DNA of 64,000 nt from an uncultured candidate division WPS-2 bacterium. Lineage in GTDB: Bacteria > Vulcanimicrobiota > Vulcanimicrobiia > Vulcanimicrobiales > Vulcanimicrobiaceae. Both the position numbers and the translations under genes were made by a program. Position 1 is the first letter of the stretch, and each line of letters starts with the position of its first letter. Below are positions 41,725 through 50,182 of the stretch, in pieces. The notes under the pieces were generated by a model. That model searched no databases. It was given only the letters and a program-made list of their open reading frames with translations, and had not been told where the DNA came from. The DNA is taken from NCBI GenBank assembly GCA_937927945.1, contig CALEYW010000019.1, positions 1-64,000 of the forward strand, in the 5' to 3' direction.

Positions 41725-42674
41725 TCGCGATACTGCCGCCTACGGCGCCCGCACGCATGGTTGAGCTCGAAATCGACGGTGTCGAGGTCGGCGCGCTGGA
41801 AGGTTCGACGATCCTCGATGCGTGCCGAGCGAATGCAAAGCAAATTCCAACGCTCTGCTTCCTCGATACGCTCCATCCGGTGAACGTCTGTCGGATCTGC
41901 GTCGTCGAAGTCGAGGGGTCGCGCGTCCTCGTCCCATCGTGCGCGCGCAAGGTCGAGCCGGGAATGAAAGTTCGCACCGACTCCGAGCGCGTCCGCCACA
42001 GCCGCAAGATGGTCCTCGAGTTCCTCGACTCGTCGGTGGACCTCAGCACGACACCGGATGTTGCCGACTGGAAGACGGCGTACGGCTGCGACAGCGAGCG
42101 CTATGGGCCACCGGCCTTGCCCGCTCCGGCGGCCGAACGCGACCACGCGCACGCCGGGCATCACGAGCCGCCGGATCCCGATCACCGCGCGACCGTCGCA
42201 CAGCCGGTGAAGATCGACAACTCCCTGTACGTGCGCGCGTACGCGAAGTGCATCTTATGTTATAAGTGCGTCGAGGCGTGCGGTACCGATTTCCAAAACT
42301 CCTTCGCGATCGGCGTTGCCGGGCGCGGCTTCGCGGCCCGCATCTCGACGGAATTCGCCGTCGAGCTGCCGCAGTCGGCCTGCGTCTACTGTGGGAACTG
42401 CATCGCCGTGTGTCCCACTGGCGCACTGATGGCAAAGCCCGAGTGGGACAAACGCAGTGACGGGACGTGGGACGAGTCCCGGCAGACGCAGACCGACACG
42501 ATCTGCCCGTATTGCGGAGTGGGCTGCACTCTGACGCTGCACGTTCAAGACAACGAGATCCTGAAAGCCACGTCGCCCTTCGATCAGACCGTTACCAGCG
42601 GGAACCTCTGCATCAAAGGACGGTTCGGATGGCAGTATGTCCAGAATCGGCGCGAGGACGAGCCGTCCGCGTGA
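41721..42674 (+). CDS. Iron-sulfur N-terminal half of formate dehydrogenase alpha subunit (separate polypeptide)
   Basis: 317 residues. First a NuoG-type 2Fe-2S ferredoxin domain (PTLCFLDTLHPVNVCRICVV ... PSCAR), then a His/Cys-rich linker, two 4Fe-4S sets (CILCYKCVEAC and CVYCGNCIAVCP). Finally there is the molybdopterin-oxidoreductase 4Fe-4S domain CPYCGVGCTLTLHVQDNE ... CIKGRFGWQY. In FdsA these segments precede the catalytic domain in one chain. Here they are a separate gene, ending just where the catalytic gene product begins. ATG overlaps the preceding stop (ATGA). It should form the electron wire from the active site to FMN. Confidence 0.9.
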   Translation: MIAILPPTAPARMVELEIDGVEVGALEGSTILDACRANAKQIPTLCFLDTLHPVNVCRICVVEVEGSRVLVPSCARKVEPGMKVRTDSERVRHSRKMVLEFLDSSVDLSTTPDVADWKTAYGCDSERYGPPALPAPAAERDHAHAGHHEPPDPDHRATVAQPVKIDNSLYVRAYAKCILCYKCVEACGTDFQNSFAIGVAGRGFAARISTEFAVELPQSACVYCGNCIAVCPTGALMAKPEWDKRSDGTWDESRQTQTDTICPYCGVGCTLTLHVQDNEILKATSPFDQTVTSGNLCIKGRFGWQYVQNRREDEPSA

Positions 42675-43966
42675 TCGCCCGCACGCGGCCCGACGACCCC
42701 GCCAACCGGGTCGGATTTGAAGACGCCCGACGTCTCATGCTCGCCTCGGCATCCCCGCTGAGCGCGGAAACCGTTGCGCTCGGTCGGGCCTATGGTAGGA
42801 TCCTCGCACGAGCGCTGCACGCCGTGGACGACATCGTACCGTACGCGCGCTCCGCGATGGACGGTTACGCCGTTCGCGCAGTCGACACACAGAGCGCAAC
42901 CGGTAGCGCGGTCGCGCTGCGGATCGTCGGAACGGCTTTCGCCGGCGAGATGCCGGGCGTTCTCGCTCCGGAAAGGGCGGTCGCAATCGCGACGGGCGCG
43001 CCGTTGCCGGCCGGTGCGGACGCTGTCGTTCCGATCGAGCGTGTCCGGCATATTGGCGGCGCGGCCGTCCTGACGGCGCCGCTCCGGTCCGGGGACCACG
43101 TCTTCCTACCGGGCGACGATGCCAAGCGCGGGGACGTCCTAGTTCGCCGCGGTGACGTCATCACGCCCGGAAGGGCGGCGCTTCTGGCCGCCGCTGGGCA
43201 CGCGCACGTCACCGTCTATCGCCGGCCCCGTGTAGCAATCGTGTGCACAGGTGACGAGATCGTTCCCGTCTCCGAGCGGCCAGGCCCAGGCCAAGTCCGT
43301 AACAGTAACGCCACGATGCTCGCGGCGCACCTTCTCGCGGACGGCGCCGAGCTCGTGGCTTGTGCCACCGCTGCGGACCGAATCGGTGCCCTACGCACCG
43401 CGCTCGAGCGCGCGCTCGCCATGTGCGATCTTCTGGTTACGACCGGAGGCGCATCGGTGGGCGAACGCGATCTCGTGAAGAGCACGCTCGTCGGCCTGGG
43501 TGCGCGCTTCGCATTCCGTTCGGTCGCGATGCGACCCGCCAAGCCTGCAGCGTTCGCACTGGTTGGTATCACGCCGGTAGCGGTGCTACCGGGAAATCCG
43601 GCTGCGGCGTTCGTCGGCTACGCCGCGCTCGTCCGCGGGATTGCGCGCCGACTCGCCGGCCATCGCGTCGCGTTTACGCCCGCGGTTCCGGCGAGGCTCG
43701 AGGGCACCATTCACGCGAAGGCTGATCGCCACTTCATTCTTTTTGGCTCTGCAAGGCACAAAAGCGCTGCGCTTTCGGTCCTGCCCGTCGACAATCAATG
43801 TTCGTCGCTTGTGCGAACCTCGGCCGACGCGAATTGTCTTATCGTCGTCCCTCCCGGGAGCGGCGATCTGGAACCCGGCGCGACGGTGTTGGTCGAGCTG
43901 CTCGATCGGACCGCGCTCGGGATGTTCGATCAGCAAGACGATTATCAGCTTGACGGGGTGCGCTAG
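42671..43966 (+). CDS. moeA: Molybdopterin molybdenumtransferase MoeA
   Basis: 431 residues with the MoeA motifs: ARSAMDGYAVRAVD, ATGAPLPAGADAVVPIE, VAIVCTGDEIVP, TGGASVGERDLVK and MRPAKPAAFALV. MoeA inserts molybdate (or tungstate) into adenylylated molybdopterin, the last step for the cofactor of formate dehydrogenase. The GTG at 42671 overlaps the preceding stop (GTGA), so its expression is tied to the enzyme. Confidence 0.95.
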   Translation: MIARTRPDDPANRVGFEDARRLMLASASPLSAETVALGRAYGRILARALHAVDDIVPYARSAMDGYAVRAVDTQSATGSAVALRIVGTAFAGEMPGVLAPERAVAIATGAPLPAGADAVVPIERVRHIGGAAVLTAPLRSGDHVFLPGDDAKRGDVLVRRGDVITPGRAALLAAAGHAHVTVYRRPRVAIVCTGDEIVPVSERPGPGQVRNSNATMLAAHLLADGAELVACATAADRIGALRTALERALAMCDLLVTTGGASVGERDLVKSTLVGLGARFAFRSVAMRPAKPAAFALVGITPVAVLPGNPAAAFVGYAALVRGIARRLAGHRVAFTPAVPARLEGTIHAKADRHFILFGSARHKSAALSVLPVDNQCSSLVRTSADANCLIVVPPGSGDLEPGATVLVELLDRTALGMFDQQDDYQLDGVR

Positions 43967-43967
43967 C

Positions 43968-44336
43968 ATGGAGCGCATGCCCGACGGGCGTTCGGATACG
44001 TGGGCGGCGTGGAAATCCGCAGTGTTGGGCCTTCCCGACGATGCGATCGACGAGTATCTCGCGCGTGTCGAAGGGTTCGCGACCGATCGCATCGCGTCGT
44101 TTCGCGCAAACGACTCGGCCGTCGTCCCCGGTGATTGGGAAACGAGCGAGGGCTCGCGAGCGGCCGTAACACGGCTCTTTGAGTTCCGGCGCCACATGGG
44201 GGCGCATGGCGATCCGGCCGACCCCAATGCGCAGCAGCAAGAGCGAGGCGCCGCCCTGCCCCCGGCACATCATTCTCCGCAACGTCGTGAGGACGAGCTA
44301 TTCGTCGGTGGCCCGGACGAACCGGGCGAAACGTGA
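43968..44336 (+). CDS. Unknown small protein in the formate dehydrogenase operon
   Basis: 122 residues: MERMPDGRSDTWAAWKSAVL, a helical middle, and a His/Glu-rich unstructured end. It begins just after moeA and overlaps fdhD by GTGA, so it is in the operon. It could be the small delta subunit (FdsD position), but I do not see the conserved FdsD sequence. The function is unknown. Confidence 0.55.
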   Translation: MERMPDGRSDTWAAWKSAVLGLPDDAIDEYLARVEGFATDRIASFRANDSAVVPGDWETSEGSRAAVTRLFEFRRHMGAHGDPADPNAQQQERGAALPPAHHSPQRREDELFVGGPDEPGET

Positions 44337-45196
44337 CGAGCGACCGTCGCTCCGAGCACCCGACCTTAGAGCCGTCGCATCCGCTCTTTGGGCTCGGGTA
44401 TGCCAAGCCCATCGAGCACTGCGCATTCCTACGCATCGATGACGACGGGTTCACCGAAGTGCAAGCGACGGTCGCCGAAGAAACCCCGGTCGCGCTCGTC
44501 TACAACGGGTGGCCGCACGTGGTCATGATGTGCACGCCCGCCGACATCGAAGACTTCGCCTTGGGCTTCACCCTCACCGAGGAAATCGTCAAGTGGCGCG
44601 AAGAGATCGGACCGCTGCGCGCAGTTCGCTACAGCCAGGGCATCGAGGTTGAAATCAGCATCCCGGAATCCGCCTCGGATGCGCTGCGGCAGCGAGGTCG
44701 CTCGTTGGTAGGACGGACGGGTTGCGGACTGTGCGGCGTCACGACGATCGACGATGCGCTGCGTCCCGGCCGCGCCGTCGAGTCGGGCCCACAGATAACG
44801 CCCGCGGCGGTCTTTCGCGCCGGCGAGAAACTGCCGGAATGGCAGCGGTACAATCAAGGCACCGGTGCAGTGCACGCGGCCGGCTGGTCGACGCCCGACG
44901 GTGATATCGTGCTTGCAAGGGAGGACGTCGGACGCCATAACGCGCTCGACAAGCTGGTCGGCGCGATGGTGCTGGAGGGAATCGACCCGGCTGATGGGTT
45001 TGCGGTCGTGACGAGCCGGGCGAGCTACGAGCTCGTCCAGAAATGTGCCGTTACGGGGATCACGCTGCTCGCCGCGATATCGCGTCCTACCGGACTTGCG
45101 GTCCGCATGGCCGAGGCAGCGGGGATTACGCTGGCGGCCTTGCTGCGCGGGCACAGCGTAAACATATATAGCCATCCCGAACGCTTGCACTCATAA
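44333..45196 (+). CDS. fdhD: Formate dehydrogenase accessory sulfurtransferase FdhD
   Basis: 287 residues with the family Cys pair in TGCGLCGVTT, the MDxxxFALGFTLTEE-type segment (DIEDFALGFTLTEEIV) and REDVGRHNALDKLVGAM. FdhD transfers sulfur from IscS to the Mo/W cofactor, which formate dehydrogenases require. The GTG at 44333 overlaps the preceding gene. Confidence 0.95.
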   Translation: MTSDRRSEHPTLEPSHPLFGLGYAKPIEHCAFLRIDDDGFTEVQATVAEETPVALVYNGWPHVVMMCTPADIEDFALGFTLTEEIVKWREEIGPLRAVRYSQGIEVEISIPESASDALRQRGRSLVGRTGCGLCGVTTIDDALRPGRAVESGPQITPAAVFRAGEKLPEWQRYNQGTGAVHAAGWSTPDGDIVLAREDVGRHNALDKLVGAMVLEGIDPADGFAVVTSRASYELVQKCAVTGITLLAAISRPTGLAVRMAEAAGITLAALLRGHSVNIYSHPERLHS

Positions 45197-45397
45197 CACG
45201 CTCGTGTGAGCCTGTCAGCAAGTTCGGCCGGCGGCCTCGCATGGCGGGACTTCGCAGCGGCTTTCTCCCTTGGTCTGTTGGGTGTCTGCCGCACCATTTG
45301 TGCCGGGTCGGACGAAGTCAAGGGGTCACCCACGAAGCAAACGGTTGCAACGTCGCTAGGGAGGGGATTTAGGAGCATTCGGGCGCAACTTGCGGCA
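45197..45397 (+). promoter_or_regulatory. Leader region of the tungstate-binding protein gene, with G-tract element
   Basis: About 200 bases. GGGAGGGG (45359-45366) followed by ATTTAGGAG (45367-45375) lies 23-39 bases before the ATG at 45398. The preceding part could fold into hairpins (GGGTGTCTGCCGCACC; GGGTCACCC), so a structured leader is possible. I could not match it to a Moco or other named riboswitch. Confidence 0.35.
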
Positions 45398-46216
45398 ATG
45401 ATCCGACAGCTCTTTGCGTCGCTTCTCATCCTCGGTTTCTCACTTGTCGCCTCGCCGGCGTCGGCGGCGCCGGCGGTCGTGTTGGCGACCACGACGAGCA
45501 CCCAGGACACGGGCTTGCTCGACGTGCTGGTGCCGGCGTTCGAGAGGGCATCGGGCTACCAGGTCAAGACCATCGCGGTCGGCACGGGCGCGGCGCTCGC
45601 GATGGGAGAGCGCGGCGACGCCGACGTGCTGCTTGTGCACGCGCCTGCCGCCGAGGAAGCGTACATGGCGAAGGATCGCGGTCTGTCCCGTGCGCTCGTC
45701 ATGCACAATGCATTCATCGTCGTCGGACCCGCAAGCGATCCGGCACACGTCAAGGGCACAGCAACGGCGCAGGACGCGTTTGCGGCGATCGCGCGGGCAC
45801 AGGCGCCGTTCGTGTCGCGCGGCGATGACTCTGGCACTAACATCAAGGAACTCGCGCTATGGAAGGCGGCATCGGTGACGCCAGGTGCATGGTATATCAA
45901 GACCGGCAGCGGCATGGCCGACACGCTGCACGTCGCGTCGCAAAGGGCCGCGTACACACTCACCGACGATGGGACGTACCTGTCCCAACGATCGACGCTA
46001 TCGCTCGTACCGCTCGTCGAGGACGCGAAAGATCTGCGGAACGTGTACCATATCATCGTCGTCAAGCCGCTCGCAGGTCACGTCTCCAATCAGCCGGGCG
46101 GCGAAGCCTTCGCAAAGTTCATGAACGCTCCCGAGACCCAACGTATCATCGCAACATACGGACGAGAGCGCTTCGGGCGCCCGTTGTTCACGCCCGACGC
46201 CGGCAAAGGGCCATAA
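45398..46216 (+). CDS. tupA: TupA-like tungstate/molybdate-binding protein
   Basis: 272 residues with a signal peptide (MIRQLFASLLILGFSLVASP ... ASA). The mature start VVLATTTSTQDTGLLDVLVP is the TupA signature. Further family segments are GTGAALAMGERGDADVLLVH and FVSRGDDSGTNIKEL. It binds the oxyanion in the periplasm. The permease and ATPase (TupB, TupC) that usually follow are missing here; it may work with another transporter. It lies just after the formate dehydrogenase operon. Confidence 0.88.
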   Translation: MIRQLFASLLILGFSLVASPASAAPAVVLATTTSTQDTGLLDVLVPAFERASGYQVKTIAVGTGAALAMGERGDADVLLVHAPAAEEAYMAKDRGLSRALVMHNAFIVVGPASDPAHVKGTATAQDAFAAIARAQAPFVSRGDDSGTNIKELALWKAASVTPGAWYIKTGSGMADTLHVASQRAAYTLTDDGTYLSQRSTLSLVPLVEDAKDLRNVYHIIVVKPLAGHVSNQPGGEAFAKFMNAPETQRIIATYGRERFGRPLFTPDAGKGP

Positions 46217-46587
46217 CCGACCGGGGCGACGCTCTCGGTCGCAGTCTCCGTCGTGGCGACGCTCGTGGCGGCCACCTTCCCGATCCACGGGAAGCACGTG
46301 GAGCGGACAGCCTTGGGGTCTATATGATCCCGAATCGTCCGAATCGCCATATCGTGTTTTATATCCGAATCCTGCATAGGTCCCGGTTGCGAGCGGGCGG
46401 GGGCACGCACTGCTGGCGTCGACGGCGGCCGTCAGTTCGCGCGTTGCGGGCTCGTCGGCGCATAGGCGTTCGAAAGGGGTTCGCTGACGGGCACTCACGG
46501 GGCGAGCGGAGCGCCACGGCTTCGCGCGTCAAAAGGGCCATCCGAAGCGGCCTCCCAGCTGGCACACCCGTCGGCGATGCTGGCGGT
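46217..46587. other. Gene-poor stretch after the tungstate-binding protein
   Basis: About 370 bases without a convincing gene. One AT-richer patch (46320-46375) holds several CCGAATC and ATATC repeats. No terminator was recognised. Confidence 0.25.
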
Positions 46588-46740
46588 ATGAAAACGTTCG
46601 GAGATGCTCGCGTCAGCACGGACGAGCAGATCATCGCGCTGCATCTGAATGCGCTGCGCGCCGCCAGCTACACCCAGATATTCGAGGACTTAGCTTGCGG
46701 GCGCACCGCGACCGATCCGGGCTGGCCGCTGACTGTCGCT
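46588..46740 (+). pseudogene. Serine resolvase remnant (N-terminal fragment)
   Basis: ATG 46588 encodes MKTFGDARVSTDEQIIALHL, NALRAASYTQIFEDLACG, clearly like the start of the Tn3-family resolvase at 12478 (YARVSTDEQTTALQLDALRA). After about 50 codons the similarity ends and the frame becomes random. The rest of the protein is missing, so it is a remnant, suggesting a past mobile element at this site. Confidence 0.65.
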
Positions 46741-47070
46741 TCTGGCCAACGCACGCGGCGTCTTGGCACGCTTTACACGTCGATCCGGGCACAGAGCTGT
46801 GCGCGGGTTCTTACGTCTCAACTAAATCGATCGGTCTCAGCTGAAACTGGTACGAATCTCAAGGGAAGCTCTTTCCGACAGGCCCTTCTGCCGCTCGCTC
46901 CTGGTGTGCGGTAATCATGCTTTCCACACACAAACGCGCGTTCGCCTACGGAAGAAGGACTCGCCGCTACGACTTTTGTCCGCCCGACCACCCCCTCGCG
47001 GTACCGCGCTTTCCGTCCCCGCCCTACACCATTTGCTGTATGGCTTCACCCTGACTTTACCCCGCATCAT
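46741..47070. other. Gene-poor stretch before the LuxR-type regulator
   Basis: About 330 bases downstream of the resolvase remnant. I see no gene, repeat or terminator with support. Confidence 0.2.
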
Positions 47071-47505
47071 ATGACCGTGTGGCAAACGACACGGGGTGTC
47101 CGGTCGCAGTCGTCTCCCGTAGACCGCCGCGCCCGGCAATTCCACCGCCGGTCGTTCCTGCGCACGAACCTCACCCGAGGCGCACGTGCGTCTACACCCC
47201 GGGAACGGCCGGCGGCTGGGGTTTTTAGCCCGACCGCGCTTCGCGCCGAACAAAGGGGTACGCCAGCGCCTTTCGCCATCACCGAGAATCGCCGCGACAT
47301 TCTGGTTCGATTGTTCGCCGGCGAACGCGTCGGCGAGATTGCCGCGCGCACCGGGCGAAGCGAATCTACCGTACAGAACACCCTCCGGACCATGCGCAAC
47401 CAGCTCCAGGCACGTACGCACGTCGACCTGATGCGCGAAAGCCTCCGGCTGGGCATCGTGACCCTCGATGAGATCGTCGCACGAGCAGCCGCGGTGAGAC
47501 CTTAG
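47071..47505 (+). CDS. LuxR-type helix-turn-helix protein
   Basis: 144 residues. The C-terminal 65 residues are a GerE/LuxR-like helix-turn-helix (LVRLFAGERVGEIAARTGRS, ESTVQNTLRTMRNQLQA). The N-terminal 75 residues are basic and without a recognised sensor domain, so the true start may be further in. A hairpin follows the stop. Possible target: the small repeat protein gene just downstream (inference). Confidence 0.65.
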   Translation: MTVWQTTRGVRSQSSPVDRRARQFHRRSFLRTNLTRGARASTPRERPAAGVFSPTALRAEQRGTPAPFAITENRRDILVRLFAGERVGEIAARTGRSESTVQNTLRTMRNQLQARTHVDLMRESLRLGIVTLDEIVARAAAVRP

Positions 47506-47538
47506 GAAGCTACGCCCTGCCGACAGGTCGCAGCTTCC
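47505..47538 (+). terminator. Hairpin after the LuxR-type gene
   Basis: GGAAGCT (47505-47511) pairs with AGCTTCC (47532-47538), with an inner CCTG/CAGG stem. There is no T-run, so termination may need Rho. Confidence 0.45.
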
Positions 47539-47559
47539 CCGGGACGCTACGATGAAGTC

Positions 47560-47577
47560 CTAGTGGTTACCCACTAG
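47560..47577 (+). promoter_or_regulatory. Inverted repeat upstream of the small repeat protein gene
   Basis: CTAGTGG and CCACTAG with a 4-base TTAC centre, 28 bases before the ATG at 47605. Its position suits an operator or a 5' leader hairpin. Confidence 0.4.
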
Positions 47578-47604
47578 CCTCACATCGACAAGGAGCGTCC
47601 TTCA

Positions 47605-47823
47605 ATGGTAAGTCTGGTTCTTTCTCTGCTACTCACGCTGGGCGGCGTCGTCACGTCCGTCACCGGGGGTGGCCCCTCCGGCTCGCCGCAGCCGGCAACC
47701 GTCACCGGGGGTGGGCCATCCGGCGCGCCGCAGACGGCCACCGTCACCGGCGGCGGACCTTCCGGCGCACCCGTGACCGACACGGTTACCGGAGGCGGCC
47801 CGAGCGGCTCCACCGCTCCCTAA
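47605..47823 (+). CDS. Small secreted protein with four TVTGGGPSG repeats
   Basis: 72 residues: a hydrophobic N-terminal segment MVSLVLSLLLTLGGVVTS followed by four near-identical repeats of about 13 residues, (T/S)VTGGGPSG(S/A)(P/T), the spacers being QPA, QTA and VTD. AAGGAG (47591-47596) is a strong ribosome binding site 8 bases before ATG, which supports a real gene. It is probably exported or membrane-tethered with a flexible Gly/Pro-rich tail. The function is unknown. Confidence 0.7.
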   Translation: MVSLVLSLLLTLGGVVTSVTGGGPSGSPQPATVTGGGPSGAPQTATVTGGGPSGAPVTDTVTGGGPSGSTAP

Positions 47824-47874
47824 TCGGCTGGGGAAGGACGACCACTACTACGTTCGGGAACCCGACACGTCAGG

Positions 47875-49572
47875 GTGACGCATTTTCTCTCTGACGACCG
47901 CCTCAAGCATGGCGCCCTTCCCTTCCCGATCACTTCCGCACGGGATGCGTACGGCCGAGGCGATTTTGCGCTCGTCCTGACGGAACTCGACAACGTGACG
48001 GCCAGCCCAACGGCTGAGGCCAGGCTTTTGCGCGCCCGCGCCCTCCTACGCCTTCGCCGGCCGGACGATGTCGCTGCCACCCTTGCCCCGCTGCTCACCA
48101 GCGACGACGTCGACGTCGTCTGTACCGCGCGCATGCTAGACGCCTCCGCGATCGCCCGCCTACCAAACGGCGCGGCGCGCGGCGCGGAGCTGCTCGACAC
48201 GCTCGCCGACGTTGCGCTGCGCCGCCGCGCACACACCTCGATTCGCGCCGAGATCGAATACTACCGTGGCCTCGCGCGCTGGAGCCTCTACGACCTCGCT
48301 GCCGCCGATCGCCACGCCGCAATCGCGGCCGACGCGCCGCTGGACATTCTTTCGGTTCGTGCGCTCGAGCTGCGTGCCTTCGTCGCGACCGCGCGCGCCG
48401 GCGAACCCAATGCCGACGCCGCAACATGCTACGCGCAAGCCCTCGCCCTCTTCGAGCGGGCTCGCCGCGCCTACGCCGGCTGCCGCGGCCGCGACGTCGA
48501 CCTTGCGACGCAACTGCTGCTGCAAATCTCGTCGCTTGAGCAGACGCTCCGTTCCGCCTCGGTTCCAGGTACGCACCGCGTCGCCGGCGCGCGCGCTGTT
48601 CCCGGCACATCATTCGGGCCCGCCGTCGCCAGCGGAACGCGCATCATGATGCTCTCGAACGACGCCTGGCTCTACGCGCTCGACGGCGACGATACCCTCG
48701 CTTTTCGAACCATCCGCGACGCCGAGCACGTTGCCCAAATCACCAGCCCGGCATGGCACGTCTGGACCCTCGCCACGCGAGCCACCATTGCAGCAGCATT
48801 CGGCGAGCTCGCAAGCGCGCGGATCCTCGCCGATGACGCCGCCGCACTTGCGATCACCGTCGACTGGAACAGCACTCGCGACGAAGAACGCACCGCTTTG
48901 CTTCGTCTCGCAGAAGCCTTCGCCGGCGTCGACGCCTCCTCAGCACGAGACGCGCTCACCCGCTACGAAGGCATCGTCGCCCCGATGGATACGACCCGTG
49001 TCCTACGCGACGGCACCAAGGATCCTCGCCTCGCCGGCTGGCACGCTTACGTCCGCGGCCTCGTTCTGCGCAACGCTGGAGACCACCGCGCCGCCGCAAA
49101 CTCGCTCGCAGCGGCCGCCGCCCTCTTCCGCAGATCCGGCTACCACTGGCGCGAAGCGCAGACCCTCATCGAACTCGGCCTAACGACAACATCGACCCAC
49201 ACGCATTTCCGCTTCGCACTCGACGAAGCCGCTGCGATCGTCACTCGGCATTTCCCGCGCTCGTTCTTGCTACGCCGGTTCGGCCCGTGGGCCCGCGCCT
49301 ACGTCGATCCACTCGTCAGCAGACTTACGCCGGCGCAGCGCGATATTCTACGACAACTCCTCGAAGGTCGGACGATGAGCCAGATCGCAGCCGACACCCG
49401 CCGCAGCTACAAGACGGTTCGTACGCACGTCCACGCGCTGCATCAGACCTTCCAAACCCAACGCGAGCACCAACTCCTCGCCGAGTGCGGCCGCCGCGGC
49501 ATCGGCGCTCCGTCATGGACAACGACGCCGCACGCCGTCGCAGCACCGAGCAACGCCGCGGCCACCGGCTAA
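47875..49572 (+). CDS. LuxR-type regulator with a large helical (TPR-like) domain
   Basis: 565 residues. The first 480 are alpha-helical and TPR-like, with repeated Ala-rich helix pairs (AEARLLRARALLRLRRPDDV, AEIEYYRGLARWSLYDLAAA). The last 70 hold a LuxR/GerE helix-turn-helix (LTPAQRDILRQLLEGRTMSQ, RSYKTVRTHVHALHQTF). This plan is that of MalT-like regulators without the ATPase. The GTG at 47875 is the likely start. The signal is unknown. Confidence 0.75.
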   Translation: MTHFLSDDRLKHGALPFPITSARDAYGRGDFALVLTELDNVTASPTAEARLLRARALLRLRRPDDVAATLAPLLTSDDVDVVCTARMLDASAIARLPNGAARGAELLDTLADVALRRRAHTSIRAEIEYYRGLARWSLYDLAAADRHAAIAADAPLDILSVRALELRAFVATARAGEPNADAATCYAQALALFERARRAYAGCRGRDVDLATQLLLQISSLEQTLRSASVPGTHRVAGARAVPGTSFGPAVASGTRIMMLSNDAWLYALDGDDTLAFRTIRDAEHVAQITSPAWHVWTLATRATIAAAFGELASARILADDAAALAITVDWNSTRDEERTALLRLAEAFAGVDASSARDALTRYEGIVAPMDTTRVLRDGTKDPRLAGWHAYVRGLVLRNAGDHRAAANSLAAAAALFRRSGYHWREAQTLIELGLTTTSTHTHFRFALDEAAAIVTRHFPRSFLLRRFGPWARAYVDPLVSRLTPAQRDILRQLLEGRTMSQIAADTRRSYKTVRTHVHALHQTFQTQREHQLLAECGRRGIGAPSWTTTPHAVAAPSNAAATG

Positions 49573-49591
49573 ACCGGCGCCCTCTACGCCG

Positions 49592-50182
49592 CTACGCCTG
49601 CCGCTCGAGACGTCGCGCCGCAGATCCGTAAGTCGCCGCTAGCGCTTGTACCACACGCCGATCGTACCGCACGCCGGCGTGTCTTTCCAATATCACGATC
49701 GCCTGCCCGATCGACAAACCGCGCTGCCCCGGCACCCACCGCGTAAGGTAGTCAAATTGGTCCGCGACGATCGCGATCCGTGCCGTTAACGTCGGCACCA
49801 AATCGTCAAAGACGGAACCCACGGCATCCGCAAGGTCCGCGATCGCGGGCGTTGCTCGCACAAGAGCCACAGCCGCTCTGCGTTCCGCGCGCTGGACGCG
49901 CAGCACTTCGCTTGCCGACGCGAAGCCAAGGCCGTCCAATGCTGCCGGCGCGACGACAATCGCTCCAACTTCATGTAACGTGCCAATGAGTGCCGCCTCG
50001 ACGATTTCCGGAGGCTCCAAGCCCATCTGCAACGCCAAGCGCGCAGCAACGGCACCCGTTGCTAACGAATGCTCGGCCAGCTCCACATCTCTCGCAGCTA
50101 ACCGCTGAACAAGTCCTGCGGCAGCCATTGTACGCGCGGCGTCATCCACCGAAGAAGAACAGACGCCCTTAGTCTTATGCAA
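49592..50182 (-). CDS. Degenerate HD-GYP-like protein
   Basis: 196 residues that follow the HD-GYP helical pattern (EHSLATGAVAARLALQMGLE, IARIAIVADQFDYLT-type segment TARIAIVADQFDYLTRWVPG). The metal-binding HD is HE in IGTLHEVGAIVVAP, and the GYP motif is absent. It is therefore probably not an active phosphodiesterase and may be a binding or regulatory protein. It is convergent with the LuxR-type gene (20 bases apart). Confidence 0.6.
   Translation of the reverse strand: MHKTKGVCSSSVDDAARTMAAAGLVQRLAARDVELAEHSLATGAVAARLALQMGLEPPEIVEAALIGTLHEVGAIVVAPAALDGLGFASASEVLRVQRAERRAAVALVRATPAIADLADAVGSVFDDLVPTLTARIAIVADQFDYLTRWVPGQRGLSIGQAIVILERHAGVRYDRRVVQALAATYGSAARRLERQA

Noticed and set aside
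45197..45397. A molybdenum- or tungsten-cofactor riboswitch before the TupA gene
   Set aside because: The position would suit it, but I could not match the conserved core by eye; a covariance-model search is needed before calling it.
47640..47815. CRISPR-like repeats
   Set aside because: The repeats are coding, short and unevenly diverged, without spacers; they encode the TVTGGGPSG protein repeats.
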